Notes: a model not told the origin generated them from the letters alone. DNA of 34,523 nt from Candidatus Caenarcanales bacterium (GCA_013216135.1 JABSOS010000030.1:1-34523), one strand, 5' to 3'; shown: positions 1-8,513, counted from the first letter of the stretch. Made by a program: numbers and translations.

Positions 1-112
1 CAATCAGGAGCTAGAAAAGGAGTTGTACGAGTTAGTAATTTCTAAAGAATCATAAAGTTTAATGGTCTAGAGCCTTGTTTATTTAGCAATAATTTACTTT
101 TATATAAATTTT
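1..112. other. Left-edge leader with possible end of an upstream gene
   Basis: Plus-strand frame 2 is open from the window edge to a TAA at 53-55 and encodes 17 mostly charged residues ending ...LVISKES, which could be the tail of an upstream gene. After a TAG at 68-70 the same frame is open into the gene at 113 and encodes a hydrophobic stretch without an ATG. This suggests that the membrane gene at 113 has lost its normal 5' end or uses a non-ATG start. I see no clear terminator. Confidence 0.25.
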
Positions 113-1126
113 TTGAATGAAAAAAAGAAATTTACATTTGCTTTACTAACTATTATTTTTGCAAATATTGCCTTTGTGAGTTATTTCTTTTCTTCTGTCT
201 ATTTATTTATTAGTTTTTGCATCATAGCTTATTACTATCGCAGACAAATCAAAAAGAAATTTTTGATTTTATTTATATCTGTTTTCACGATAAGTCATTT
301 TCTTTATTTGGACTTAGTTTTTAAATCATATAATTCTACACATATCACAGATATAATCCAAGGAAGAAATAGTGTTTTCGAAGAAATCTTTCATTTAGCC
401 AAACAATTCGTTATTTTTTATGGACTTAATTTCAATGAAATTGTGTCCATACCTGTAACGGTTTTATTAATTGCTTTATTGTATTTTTCACGCAACAATA
501 AAGCAAGATTAATTTTTATTTTTTGCTTGAGTTTAACTGCTTTTGCTTCTATTTTTCTTATTGATCAACTTTTAAATAAGCATTTTGTTCTTTGTCAAAG
601 ATATTTTTATATTTCTCTACCATTTGTATCTTCTTTTATTGTTTTATTTTTAAAGTCAAATTTTCCTAAAAAACATCATTTATTAACTTGCTTAGTAATA
701 TGTTTTTCTTCGTTAAATAGTTTGTTCCCAGCATTGCAACATTATAAATATTGTAGTTTTGTTTATCCAGAAACTTATAAAAAAGCTTTTGAAATTAGTG
801 AATTTATTCGTGAAAATCCAGACCAAAAGTATTTATTACTATTTCCAACTTTTGGTGGCTATACCTTAATATTTATGAAGTACTTAAAAACTCACTTGGA
901 AGAAGAGTCTGCTATTGCTAAAATAGATTATAGAGATCCTAAATACAAAAATATTTTTGTAAGCACACGACATATTGAAAAATCGAAATTATTGTCATCT
1001 TCAAAATCATTTGAGAAAATATTTTTTATTGACTATAAAGCTAAAAATAAAAGCTTAAAGAGTCTATATGACAATTTTAAAAGTCATTCCTCCGAATATT
1101 GTTTATTAAAAGATAATGTTTTTTAA
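113..1126 (+). CDS. Polytopic membrane protein, possible C-terminal part of a GT39-type glycosyltransferase
   Basis: The 337-residue product has about six to seven hydrophobic segments in its first ~200 residues, then a soluble, lysine-rich C-terminal domain of ~130 residues. A multi-pass membrane region followed by an R-Y-F-Y...P motif and a soluble tail resembles the C-terminal half of dolichyl-phosphate-mannose-type (GT39) transferases, but no catalytic N-terminal loop is present. The start is a TTG inside a hydrophobic frame that stays open upstream without ATG, so the gene may be 5'-truncated. It lies 3 bases upstream of the GH16 gene and probably shares its transcript, which fits a glycan-related role. 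The family assignment is inference from layout only. Confidence 0.6.
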   Translation: MNEKKKFTFALLTIIFANIAFVSYFFSSVYLFISFCIIAYYYRRQIKKKFLILFISVFTISHFLYLDLVFKSYNSTHITDIIQGRNSVFEEIFHLAKQFVIFYGLNFNEIVSIPVTVLLIALLYFSRNNKARLIFIFCLSLTAFASIFLIDQLLNKHFVLCQRYFYISLPFVSSFIVLFLKSNFPKKHHLLTCLVICFSSLNSLFPALQHYKYCSFVYPETYKKAFEISEFIRENPDQKYLLLFPTFGGYTLIFMKYLKTHLEEESAIAKIDYRDPKYKNIFVSTRHIEKSKLLSSSKSFEKIFFIDYKAKNKSLKSLYDNFKSHSSEYCLLKDNVF

Positions 1127-1129
1127 TAA

Positions 1130-1969
1130 ATGGCTTGTTTACTGTTCTTATTAATATTTTCTTTTAATCATGTCAAGGCTTATGATACAAGCCCTCCATT
1201 AGCTAAAAAATGGCGTTTGATTTATAATGAAGAATTCAATGAAATTAGTCAAAAAATTTGGAATCAAAGTTATATAAACGGTAGAAAAACACCAATTAAA
1301 GGTTTAAATTTCTTTAACCCTTTAAATAATCAAGTCAAGCATGGCAGACTGCATTTAATTACAAAAGCAGATTCCTATATTAATAAAAGGCAATATCAGC
1401 AGGGTTTTGGAATATTGCAAACTCGCAAGAAAGAAAATAGGCTTGAAAAGTTTTACCGTTATAGTTCTGGTGCAATTAATAGTCAGAACAAATTTCATTT
1501 TAAATATGGATATATAGAAACGGCTGTTAAGCTACCTTCAGTAGAAGGTTTAAACTCTGCGTTCTGGTTAATGCCAGAAAAATCTTTTAAAAAAAGTGAC
1601 AGCAAAATAATGGAAATCGATATTTTTGAACAATTGAGTGAATGGTCTCATAAAAAATTTAGTTTTTCAGCACACTACCTAGGTAAAAGTAAATATTTAA
1701 AGAGTTTCAACAAAAAATATAAAACTAAAGAAAATTTGACTCGTGATAAATTTGTAAAAATTGGTTTATATTGGAAGAAAGATTACCTTGCTTGGTATTT
1801 GAATGGTGACAAAGTATGCGAATTAAAAAGTAAAGAAGTAATGGATATACCTGCCTACATAATCTTTAGTGGTCATGTCGGTGGTTGGGCTAAAACATCT
1901 AAAGATTATAAAAATTTACCAGATTCTTATGTCATTGATTATTTAAGAATTTGGCAAGAAATTGAATAA
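1130..1969 (+). CDS. Secreted glycoside hydrolase family 16 (endo-beta-glucanase/galactanase type)
   Basis: The 279-residue protein begins with a short hydrophobic signal peptide (about residues 2-17, cleavage near VKA), so it is probably exported. The GH16 catalytic signature E-I-D-I-F-E lies at residues 162-167; in this family the first Glu is the nucleophile and the last the acid/base. It is preceded by the typical N-S-A-F-W-L-M-P strand (143-149) and followed by a G-L-Y-W and W-Y-L-N-G core typical of the jelly-roll fold. Length and motif order match a single GH16 domain without a carbohydrate-binding module. The substrate (beta-1,3-glucan, agar, carrageenan or xyloglucan) cannot be told from motifs. 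It is 3 bases after the membrane protein and likely co-transcribed. Confidence 0.88.
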   Translation: MACLLFLLIFSFNHVKAYDTSPPLAKKWRLIYNEEFNEISQKIWNQSYINGRKTPIKGLNFFNPLNNQVKHGRLHLITKADSYINKRQYQQGFGILQTRKKENRLEKFYRYSSGAINSQNKFHFKYGYIETAVKLPSVEGLNSAFWLMPEKSFKKSDSKIMEIDIFEQLSEWSHKKFSFSAHYLGKSKYLKSFNKKYKTKENLTRDKFVKIGLYWKKDYLAWYLNGDKVCELKSKEVMDIPAYIIFSGHVGGWAKTSKDYKNLPDSYVIDYLRIWQEIE

Positions 1970-2080
1970 AAATATTGTTTCCTATGATCCCTTTTCAATT
2001 TTTACTTTTTATTGTGAGCTTGATCCGCAGATAAGGAACTTTCGATTGTGTCTCATGTTGAGGAATATTATTCAATATAT
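1970..2080. other. Convergent intergenic gap
   Basis: Between the GH16 stop and the convergent DUF2797 stop there is only a weak AT-rich inverted repeat near 2060-2080 (GAATA...TATTC). It has no U-run that would make it a convincing terminator. Confidence 0.4.
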
Positions 2081-2911
2081 TCAACCTTCGATTTGAACTC
2101 GATAGCCTGCAAATTTTCTTAGATTTATGACACCAGTGTCAAAGATCAGGTACTGCGCTTTAATCCCGAGTAGTGTACCTTCTACTAATGGATTTTTATC
2201 AAAATTATGACTTTTTATTTTTTCTGGGTAAGCTTCTACTGGGTAAGAAATATTTACAGGGTTTTCATCAATTTGGTTGATTTTTATTCCTGTAATCTCT
2301 GAAATCTCTTTAATTTTCTCTAATAATTCTACTTTCAGCTCAGATAAGTTAACATCTGGCACTTCATTTTTAAGCATTTTACGCCAATTAGTTTTATCAG
2401 CAAAGTTTTTTGCCACTTCAGACTCGATAATACCTGAATCTTTTCTTCTATTTACTTCGACAAGTTTAATAGCGCTCACTGCACCCTGGTCTATCCACCT
2501 GTGGGGAACATTTGTTTTACGAGTGATCCCAATTTTAGGGGCACTAGTTAGAGAACAGTAAATGATGTGAGGAATATTACAGTGTTTTTCACCGAATTCA
2601 TTATCGCGGCAAGTACCTTCATCAAAATGACAAAGTTCAGGTTTAACTATACACATATCGCATTCAGCTAGCTTTTGAAAACATGGAAAGCAGTAGCCTT
2701 GATTAAAAGTTTTTGTGACTTTCCTTTGACAAGCAATGCAGTTAATGGCATCTAAAAACTTAAGGCTTAGCTTCTTGCCGATAAAATTATTCATATAAAT
2801 CTTTTCATCAGATTTTTCATTGATGGCATCATCGATATGCTTTAAAAAGTACTTAGCTTGACCATTTTCATCAAGCTCATTTGACATTTTTCTTAAGGAA
2901 ATAGTTGGCAT
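2081..2911 (-). CDS. DUF2797 family protein with cysteine clusters
   Basis: From the chosen ATG the protein is 276 residues. It has a dense cysteine pattern, C58-x2-C61, C74-x2-C77, C84-x2-C87, then C94 and C101 in a P-E-L-C-H...G-T-C-R-D context, followed by Y-C-S-L-T-S-A-P-K-I-G-I-T-R. This arrangement of zinc-ribbon-like knuckles before a GIY-YIG-like core is characteristic of DUF2797, whose function is unknown. The frame is open to 3010, but that would overlap the divergent lipoprotein gene. The ATG at 2911 lies immediately beside the shared AT-rich promoter region and gives a near-leaderless start, so I prefer it. An ATG at 2887 is a second candidate. Confidence 0.78.
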   Translation of the reverse strand: MPTISLRKMSNELDENGQAKYFLKHIDDAINEKSDEKIYMNNFIGKKLSLKFLDAINCIACQRKVTKTFNQGYCFPCFQKLAECDMCIVKPELCHFDEGTCRDNEFGEKHCNIPHIIYCSLTSAPKIGITRKTNVPHRWIDQGAVSAIKLVEVNRRKDSGIIESEVAKNFADKTNWRKMLKNEVPDVNLSELKVELLEKIKEISEITGIKINQIDENPVNISYPVEAYPEKIKSHNFDKNPLVEGTLLGIKAQYLIFDTGVINLRKFAGYRVQIEG

Positions 2912-2921
2912 ATAATATACT
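2911..2921 (+). promoter_or_regulatory. Candidate -10 region of the divergent promoter
   Basis: TATAAT (2911-2916) overlaps TATACT (2916-2921) and precedes the plus-strand ATG at 2937 by 15-20 bases. The DUF2797 ATG on the minus strand sits at 2911-2909. The 25-base gap must hold both promoters. Confidence 0.45.
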
Positions 2922-2936
2922 AAGGATAGCCTAATT

Positions 2937-4079
2937 ATGTACAAATTTATAAAGTTAATATCTATATTTTTATTTTCAATAGTTCTTTTAAATGCTTGCT
3001 CAAGTAGCAAAGATTCATCTGCTTCGCACTTTAAAAATGAAGGAACTTTAGATTTAACTACAGTTGCAGGGAATCACTATCTTGCAATAGCAGCGCCACT
3101 TACTGGTCCTTATCAAGCTTTAGGGAAAACTATCGTGGAAGGTGCGCAGCTCGCTTTAGAGGAGTACAATGATGCTGTTAAAGATTCTAAAGATAAAGTA
3201 GGCTTTGTAATTTTAGACGATGGTGGTATTGTCATTGAGGCTTTAGAAAGAGCGAAGATTGCTATTGAAGAAGGGGTTTTAGGAGTAATTGGGCACCTGA
3301 ATTCTCAAGTTTCTATCGAAGCATCTAAAAAATATATAACCGCTAAAATTCCTCAACTCTCACCAGCATCGACTCACCCTAAATTTACTGAAAGACCTGA
3401 CTATAGAGGTTATGTATTTAGAACTATAGGAACAGATAGGCAGCTTGGAGAAGCTGCTGCTAACTTGGTTTTGGATAACTCAAATTTCAACCGTGTTGCT
3501 GTTTTATATAACGATAAGCCTTATGGGGTTTCTGTTTCTTCAGAATTTGTTAGAAGACTTGCTAAGAATAAAGCTAAAGAAGTTGTTTTCTATGAAACAA
3601 TTCCAGTAAGAACAGAAGATCATAGTTTTACAGCAAAAAAAGTAGCTCAAGCTAAGCCAGACGTGATTTTCTTTGTCGGTGAATATAATGATGCTGGCTA
3701 TTTAATTAAAGATCTTAGAAAAGAATTAGATAATGGCTTCCAATTCTTAGCTGCTGAAGGTGTTCATAATCAGGATTTCATTAATATTGCAGGTACTGCT
3801 GCTGAAGGAAGTTTAATCTTAGGTGCGCCACTTCCTAGCCAAGAAATTCTTCTTAAATATGAAAAGCGTTTTAAAAAGCCACTAGCGGGTTATGCATCTA
3901 CTAGTTATAAAGCTACTAAAATTCTTTTAAGTGCTATGAAACAGTCAGAGTTTAAGAGTAGTGAAGAGGTTGCTAAACTTATCGCTGCTGATGATAGGTT
4001 TGATTTGAATGGGGATCTTGTAGATCCATCATTTACTCTTTATAAGGTTTCGGGTAAGTCTTTTGTTTCGGTTAATTAA
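2937..4079 (+). CDS. Lipoprotein periplasmic-binding protein, type 1 fold (Leu/Ile/Val-binding-like)
   Basis: The 380-residue product starts with a lipoprotein signal peptide whose lipobox is L-L-N-A-C (Cys 21), so it should be lipid-anchored outside the inner membrane. The mature part has the type-1 periplasmic-binding layout: A-A-P-L-T-G-P-Y near the N-terminus, G-A-Q-L-A-L-E-E-Y-N, G-V-I-G-H-L-N-S and P-Q-L-S-P-A-S-T, then the Y-N-D-K-P-Y-G hinge. This matches branched-chain amino-acid (LivJ/LivK) and related receptor-family binding proteins. No permease or ATPase gene is adjacent, so the ligand and transporter are unknown; an orphan binding protein or sensor is possible. The start follows a TATAAT/TATACT box with little leader. 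Confidence 0.85.
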   Translation: MYKFIKLISIFLFSIVLLNACSSSKDSSASHFKNEGTLDLTTVAGNHYLAIAAPLTGPYQALGKTIVEGAQLALEEYNDAVKDSKDKVGFVILDDGGIVIEALERAKIAIEEGVLGVIGHLNSQVSIEASKKYITAKIPQLSPASTHPKFTERPDYRGYVFRTIGTDRQLGEAAANLVLDNSNFNRVAVLYNDKPYGVSVSSEFVRRLAKNKAKEVVFYETIPVRTEDHSFTAKKVAQAKPDVIFFVGEYNDAGYLIKDLRKELDNGFQFLAAEGVHNQDFINIAGTAAEGSLILGAPLPSQEILLKYEKRFKKPLAGYASTSYKATKILLSAMKQSEFKSSEEVAKLIAADDRFDLNGDLVDPSFTLYKVSGKSFVSVN

Positions 4080-4174
4080 TCAAGCTCAGCCTTTTCAAAA
4101 TTTGAAAGCCTTGCTATTAAAGCTTCTAGCACTGGATCTTGAATTTTATCTTGTTTCTTGGGGAAATATGACCT
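4076..4174 (-). pseudogene. Possible gene fragment without a start codon
   Basis: In the gap after the binding-protein gene, a minus-strand frame of 32 codons reads as a well-mixed, protein-like sequence ending ...SNFEKAELD, but is closed by TAG just upstream and has no ATG, GTG or TTG start. Its stop overlaps the last codon of the upstream gene. It may be the remnant of a decayed gene, or chance. I do not recognise the family. Confidence 0.2.
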
Positions 4175-4211
4175 CTAAAAATTTTTTTCATAATTTTGCA
4201 TGATCTAAGTA

Positions 4212-4442
4212 ATGAAGCTTGAAGAAGTTGAAACTTATAAATATCGTGCTGAGAGTTTAAAGCAAGTTGGCTTTGCTTTGTGCACCCCTTTTTCTATTTT
4301 GTTAATTCAAGCAATTCCTTTGCAGGACTGGGTTGCTTTGCAAAGTGTAGGTTTTGTTTTGACTGCTATAATGTTTACAAGTGGATTTTTATTCATTAAC
4401 AGATCTTTAACAATAATGGATTTAATAGAAAGGGAAAACTAA
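4212..4442 (+). CDS. Small two-helix membrane protein of the KAP operon
   Basis: The 76-residue product has a charged N-terminus (about 15 residues) and two hydrophobic helices (about 20-38 and 42-64), ending in a short charged tail. I recognise no family. It starts 7 bases after a CATGAT box at 4199-4204, so its mRNA may be leaderless. It is followed after 4 bases by a second tiny membrane protein and then, 11 bases later, by the KAP NTPase gene. All run in the same direction, so it is probably an accessory or membrane partner of that NTPase (inference). Confidence 0.6.
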   Translation: MKLEEVETYKYRAESLKQVGFALCTPFSILLIQAIPLQDWVALQSVGFVLTAIMFTSGFLFINRSLTIMDLIEREN

Positions 4443-4446
4443 ATTT

Positions 4447-4614
4447 ATGAAAGATATGATCATGCAATTTATTAGTATTACAATGATTCTTATTTGTGTC
4501 GGAATGATGATAGGGGTTCCTTGTTATCATGAATATAAAATAGCTAAAAGAGCAGGGAAAATTGATCCTAAAAGAAACTTTTTGTTAAATTTCTTTTTTC
4601 CTCCTGTTTGTTAA
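4447..4614 (+). CDS. Tiny (55-residue) single-pass membrane protein
   Basis: An ATG at 4447, four bases after the previous stop, opens a 55-codon frame ending at TAA 4612-4614. The product has one long hydrophobic segment (about residues 6-27, rich in I and M), then a basic stretch (K-I-A-K-R-A-G-K) and a short hydrophobic C-terminus ending P-P-V-C. It is packed between the 76-residue membrane protein and the KAP NTPase, which supports it being a real gene. No family is recognised. It could be a subunit or regulator of the NTPase complex. Confidence 0.5.
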   Translation: MKDMIMQFISITMILICVGMMIGVPCYHEYKIAKRAGKIDPKRNFLLNFFFPPVC

Positions 4615-4625
4615 CAAAATTTTAG

Positions 4626-7418
4626 ATGTTTTTTAATTTACTTCTTTATTCATCTTTTGCTTTTTCGATAACAGCTTCAGTAAACATTCTCTATAACCTT
4701 TGCCATCATGATGCTCTTAGAAAGAGTATCTTCTCAAATTATAATTTCAACTTCAAGAAAACTTTCTTTCGTTTTGTATTATTGAGCTTGATTTTAAAAA
4801 TTAGTAATATTACTGATTCATTGAAAGATATTGATGACTTTAATGAATTAACAATACTTGGAGTTATTGTCTTTATCGTCATAGTCAGTAAGTTTAAAGA
4901 TTACAAAAATATTTTTTATAACAATAATTTTTTGGCTTTTGCTTTAAGTACTCAGTTCTTATGTTCTTTTCCTATCTTGCAAGATCAATCTCAAGGAATA
5001 AATCATTATTTACTTTACGCTTTTACTCTCTGGTATTTATTAACACTTAGTTTAGAAAATTTTATTTTTCTAAGAAATAGACAGGGACTTAAATCTCATC
5101 AGTCTGATTCAGAAGAAGCTAATAAATCTAGTGATAATTATAATGCGATTTGTAAACTAAGTGATGACAAGATTTTTGGTGAAGCTTGTATAAAACAATT
5201 CTCAAAGGAAATTCTTGATTATGATTACGTTAATTCTAAAGAAGCTTTTACTCATTCGATTATTGCTAAATGGGGTGCTGGAAAAACTAGTTTTTTAAGT
5301 TTAGTGAAAAATGAATTGGAAAATAAATTAAATGAAGAAATAAAATACTCTGGACTTAAACTTATAGACTTTAAGCCATGGCATTGTAAAAATGAAAATG
5401 AAATTATAAATGAATTTGCAAATACTTTAACGGACCATATTGATGAAAATCATAGATTAAAGAAAAAAATTGATGATTATGCTGATAAATTAATAAATCA
5501 ATTTAGTGACAAATTTTTAGGTTTAAAATTCTTCGAATCAAACTCTAGCTTGAATAATACTTTAGAAGAATTAGCTACACTTCTCCAAAATTCAGATTCT
5601 ATAAAAGGTTTTATTGTTTTTATAGATGATTTAGATAGGCTTAAGGCTGATGAGATCTATGCTGTTTTGAGATTAGTAAGGGACACTTTCGAGTTACCTA
5701 AGTTATATTTTATAGTGGCTTTTGATAAAGAGTATGTCGTTGAAACTCTTGAGAAAATAATTCCAAGTAAGACTAAAACATATATAGAAAAGATTTTTAA
5801 TAAAGAGTTTGATTTACCTAAAGTTTCCTACCAAGTTCTAGAGTCTGAGTTGATTGATGAGATATTGGAGTTTTGTGAAGGTGGCAAAGATTTTCAAGAT
5901 GAGTATAAGTGGTTTTCTGATAGATATAAAGAGTTTTTGGGTTTGTGGAGGGGGAGCAATCTTCCCACGCATGTAGTTGATGATAGATATATACAAGGAA
6001 CTTATTCCACGAGAAAAGAATGGAAATATAAATGGATTGATAATTTTAGAAAAATCTTGAAGCCTAATTTAGTTACTTTCAGGGATCTACATCGTATTTT
6101 AGCTGTATTTAAAGATAAATTTTCAATGATGAAAGGGAAGTGTGTTTTTAAGGACTTATTGATTCTTGTAATTACTCAAATTTACTATCATGATTTTTAT
6201 TTAAACTTAAAACATAAAGAATTTGACGCTTTAGGAATAACTCTAAATTCTGTATCTAAGGGAAACGAATATGAATCTTGTTCTGAATATAGTCTTAAAG
6301 ATGAAAAAGAAATTGAAGGCGTTTCTGAAGATAGGAAAAGATTTCTTGCTTGCTTATTCAGACTTGATGAATTTGAGAAAATATCGCTTGATGCCGAGAT
6401 TATTCCAATTGATAGACCAAGAGATCAAAAGCTCGATTATTCCTTAAAGAAATTAGATATATATGATCTTTATTTTTTAGATAAGCATTGTGAATCTATT
6501 GATTTAGGAAAGCTTTTAGCAAGCTTCACCGAAAATGAACTTCAGATTGCCGATGATATTAAATTTGAACAAATACCATCTCTACTTTTAAGGTGGGAGG
6601 ATTTACATAAATTGATGAGAGAAAGACTTGGTAGAAATAGTGAGCAGCAGATTTGGATATTGAAACTTTCTTTTCTGTTTAAGATTTTGACAAATTTATA
6701 TAAGACTAGTGTCTATCACTTCTTCTCAACATATAGATTATTAATTGAGTCATTGATTATAACAGAGCTTAGAAGGTATGATTCTAGAGTACTTAATTAT
6801 CCCGAGGTTGATTATAAGGAAATGGTAGATAACATTTATGATATCGCAGGTGAGTTTCCCTTAACTTCTATTTTCCTTGAAAAATATGGCACGGAAGAGT
6901 TTGTTTCACAAAATAGGCTTGAAAATAATTTCACTAACTTTTTAAATGATATCAATAAAAAATCAGAATATTGGTTTTCGTATTGTAGTTTTGATGAATA
7001 TTTATATCGATTCTATTTAAGATTCCCAAGTTTCCATTGTCGTTTTAAAGATATTTTTCTTCAAAAATTTTCTGAGGATTTTGAATTTTTAAGATTATTT
7101 GTTTTTTATCAATTAAGAGTTATTGGTTATGAAGAATTTTACTTTGCAAGTGACTCACCACTTGATGTTCATAATGAACAAGGAATAGAATTACCTTTTG
7201 TACCTTCGACCCTTGTTACATTTCCGAAGGTTTTTAAAACAGCAAATTACGCTAGAGAATTGGTTCAGGTTTTACAAGTCCATATGGAAAATCATCACTC
7301 TTATACAGCAGAGTTAACAGATTTTATAAAAGCCCTTGAAAATAATAATTATCAGCTAGTTAAGTATGAATTCAAATTTATAAAGCCTAATCCTTATATA
7401 GACTTTATTGGTGGATAG
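4626..7418 (+). CDS. KAP-family P-loop NTPase with N-terminal membrane domain
   Basis: The 930-residue protein starts with four to five hydrophobic segments (within residues 1-150). The KAP NTPase domain follows: Walker A A-K-W-G-A-G-K-T at 214-221, with the KAP-typical W-G-x-G-K core; F-K-P-W-H at 249-253; and the hallmark Walker B V-F-I-D-D-L-D-R at 331-338, followed by a helix. The C-terminal ~500 residues are lysine/aromatic-rich with no recognised motif. KAP NTPases are membrane-associated ATPases, several linked to phage defence (e.g. PifA in plasmid F). Here the membrane segments precede Walker A rather than lying between Walker A and B. Tiny membrane genes on both sides suggest a dedicated complex. 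Function in defence is inference. Confidence 0.88.
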   Translation: MFFNLLLYSSFAFSITASVNILYNLCHHDALRKSIFSNYNFNFKKTFFRFVLLSLILKISNITDSLKDIDDFNELTILGVIVFIVIVSKFKDYKNIFYNNNFLAFALSTQFLCSFPILQDQSQGINHYLLYAFTLWYLLTLSLENFIFLRNRQGLKSHQSDSEEANKSSDNYNAICKLSDDKIFGEACIKQFSKEILDYDYVNSKEAFTHSIIAKWGAGKTSFLSLVKNELENKLNEEIKYSGLKLIDFKPWHCKNENEIINEFANTLTDHIDENHRLKKKIDDYADKLINQFSDKFLGLKFFESNSSLNNTLEELATLLQNSDSIKGFIVFIDDLDRLKADEIYAVLRLVRDTFELPKLYFIVAFDKEYVVETLEKIIPSKTKTYIEKIFNKEFDLPKVSYQVLESELIDEILEFCEGGKDFQDEYKWFSDRYKEFLGLWRGSNLPTHVVDDRYIQGTYSTRKEWKYKWIDNFRKILKPNLVTFRDLHRILAVFKDKFSMMKGKCVFKDLLILVITQIYYHDFYLNLKHKEFDALGITLNSVSKGNEYESCSEYSLKDEKEIEGVSEDRKRFLACLFRLDEFEKISLDAEIIPIDRPRDQKLDYSLKKLDIYDLYFLDKHCESIDLGKLLASFTENELQIADDIKFEQIPSLLLRWEDLHKLMRERLGRNSEQQIWILKLSFLFKILTNLYKTSVYHFFSTYRLLIESLIITELRRYDSRVLNYPEVDYKEMVDNIYDIAGEFPLTSIFLEKYGTEEFVSQNRLENNFTNFLNDINKKSEYWFSYCSFDEYLYRFYLRFPSFHCRFKDIFLQKFSEDFEFLRLFVFYQLRVIGYEEFYFASDSPLDVHNEQGIELPFVPSTLVTFPKVFKTANYARELVQVLQVHMENHHSYTAELTDFIKALENNNYQLVKYEFKFIKPNPYIDFIGG

Positions 7419-7436
7419 GTTCATTTCTCAATTAGA

Positions 7437-7442
7437 TATAAT
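7437..7442 (+). promoter_or_regulatory. Candidate -10 box before a tiny membrane gene
   Basis: A perfect TATAAT lies 10 bases before the first ATG (7453) of the downstream 40-codon frame, with AAAGGAG at 7444-7450 between them. The small gene could therefore have its own promoter in addition to read-through from the KAP gene. Confidence 0.4.
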
Positions 7443-7452
7443 AAAAGGAGAG

Positions 7453-7575
7453 ATGGATAAAATGTATGTAATTAAAGCAATAATCACATTTACTGTTGGG
7501 TCCATAGGAATATTCTTTTTTCTAAAAACTTTATATGAATATGATCGCATTGAAGATGAGTTTTATAGCGAATAA
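7453..7575 (+). CDS. Tiny (40-residue) membrane protein after the KAP NTPase
   Basis: A 40-codon frame runs from ATG 7453 to TAA 7573-7575, 34 bases after the NTPase stop. An AAAGGAG sequence directly upstream suits the second in-frame ATG at 7462 better (11 bases). The product has one hydrophobic helix (about residues 5-26) followed by an acidic tail ending E-D-E-F-Y-S-E. Its position, direction and membrane character make it a likely fourth member of the KAP group. No family is recognised. Confidence 0.45.
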   Translation: MDKMYVIKAIITFTVGSIGIFFFLKTLYEYDRIEDEFYSE

Positions 7576-7595
7576 TTAGAAGTTTTAGAAAATGT

Positions 7596-8387
7596 TTATT
7601 TAATACCTTTAGAAATTCTACTAAGTCTTTCAAGGTTTTCTCTTGAATAGGATTTGCTTTGAGGATTATTTGCAGCCAGAGAATAATCTACAATGTTTTT
7701 ATACATAATATTAGATTGCTCATTTAACAATTTTTCTAATCTGTTACCTAGAGATGGGTTTATATTTTTTCCAGTTCTTATAAGTTGATCTTGTTTTTTC
7801 TGGATATTTTGTAATGTATTTTCAAAAAAGCTTTTAGATGTATCCGTAAAGTTGAAGTTATTATTCCAATATTTGAGCATGACAGACAGTTTTAAAAGAA
7901 AACTTAGTGTTTTTCCGCATTCACTTAAGTTTTTATAACTAAAGTTTGAGTTAGGTAATTGATCCAATAGTCCATCTTTATTTTTTATATTTTTTGATTC
8001 TTGAAAGTGTCTTTCTAGGCTAGATATTAGTGTGATAGTTTCATTACTGGAAAACAGGTCTATAAAATTTGTTTTAGTATTATTGACTTTTTCATTAATT
8101 TCGCTCGTTGTTTTTTCAATAATTTGAGATTCTTGTTTATTAATTTCATCTTCTGTAACTTCTAATTCTGAGAGTTTTTCTCTAAGCTTTTGCAATGAAA
8201 TGGGTAAGTCTAAAGCGCCAAATAACATCAAGTCATCAGTTTTATAAAAAACATCAGAAGTATTACTTTGAAAATAGTTAGCTTTGGGGTCAAAAATATG
8301 AGCTTTAATAAAATGTCCAAGAATTTCATTATTGAAAATTTTTCTTGGTATTTCGATGATATTTGATTGCTTTACTTTACTAAGCAT
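7596..8387 (-). CDS. Unrecognised helical protein (263 residues)
   Basis: The product has no signal peptide or membrane segment. It is rich in Asn, Lys, Ser and Leu, with heptad-like helical stretches at about 62-105 and 185-215, so it may form coiled coils. No domain is recognised. The start ATG lies 6 bases after a TAAGAT box (minus strand, 8399-8394), which places the transcription start at the start codon itself. It is convergent with the KAP group and separated from it by only 20 bases, so it could be a foreign or accessory gene, but nothing in the sequence ties it to the NTPase. Confidence 0.65.
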   Translation of the reverse strand: MLSKVKQSNIIEIPRKIFNNEILGHFIKAHIFDPKANYFQSNTSDVFYKTDDLMLFGALDLPISLQKLREKLSELEVTEDEINKQESQIIEKTTSEINEKVNNTKTNFIDLFSSNETITLISSLERHFQESKNIKNKDGLLDQLPNSNFSYKNLSECGKTLSFLLKLSVMLKYWNNNFNFTDTSKSFFENTLQNIQKKQDQLIRTGKNINPSLGNRLEKLLNEQSNIMYKNIVDYSLAANNPQSKSYSRENLERLSRISKGIK

Positions 8388-8393
8388 GGGATT

Positions 8394-8399
8394 ATCTTA
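8394..8399 (-). promoter_or_regulatory. -10 box giving a leaderless start
   Basis: TAAGAT on the minus strand lies six bases before the ATG at 8387, so the predicted transcript begins at the start codon. The box overlaps the stop of the small frame upstream. Confidence 0.5.
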
Positions 8400-8513
8400 A
8401 TTCGAGAGGGTCGAGTCGCCCAGTTTGTTTAAGATAATTTCACGTTTGATTCTTTCAAAAAAGGGATGAGCTTTATTATGAATAATTAGAAGTCTCTTTA
8501 AAAGCCTCATCAT
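8397..8513 (-). CDS. Possible 38-residue basic peptide overlapping the coaX 3' end
   Basis: A frame opening with tandem ATGs at 8513-8508, inside the last codons of coaX in another frame, continues 80 bases past the coaX stop to a TAA at 8399-8397. The product is amphipathic and basic (N-terminus M-M-R-L-L-K-R-L-L-I-I, then F-F-E-R-I-K-R-E-I-I-L-N-K-L). It could be translationally coupled to coaX. It may equally be chance, and no family is known. Confidence 0.25.
   Translation of the reverse strand: MMRLLKRLLIIHNKAHPFFERIKREIILNKLGDSTLSN

Noticed and set aside
4093-4107. Palindrome TTTCAAAATTTGAAA after the binding-protein gene, as a terminator
   Set aside because: It is AT-rich with almost no loop and no following U-run; stability would be very low.
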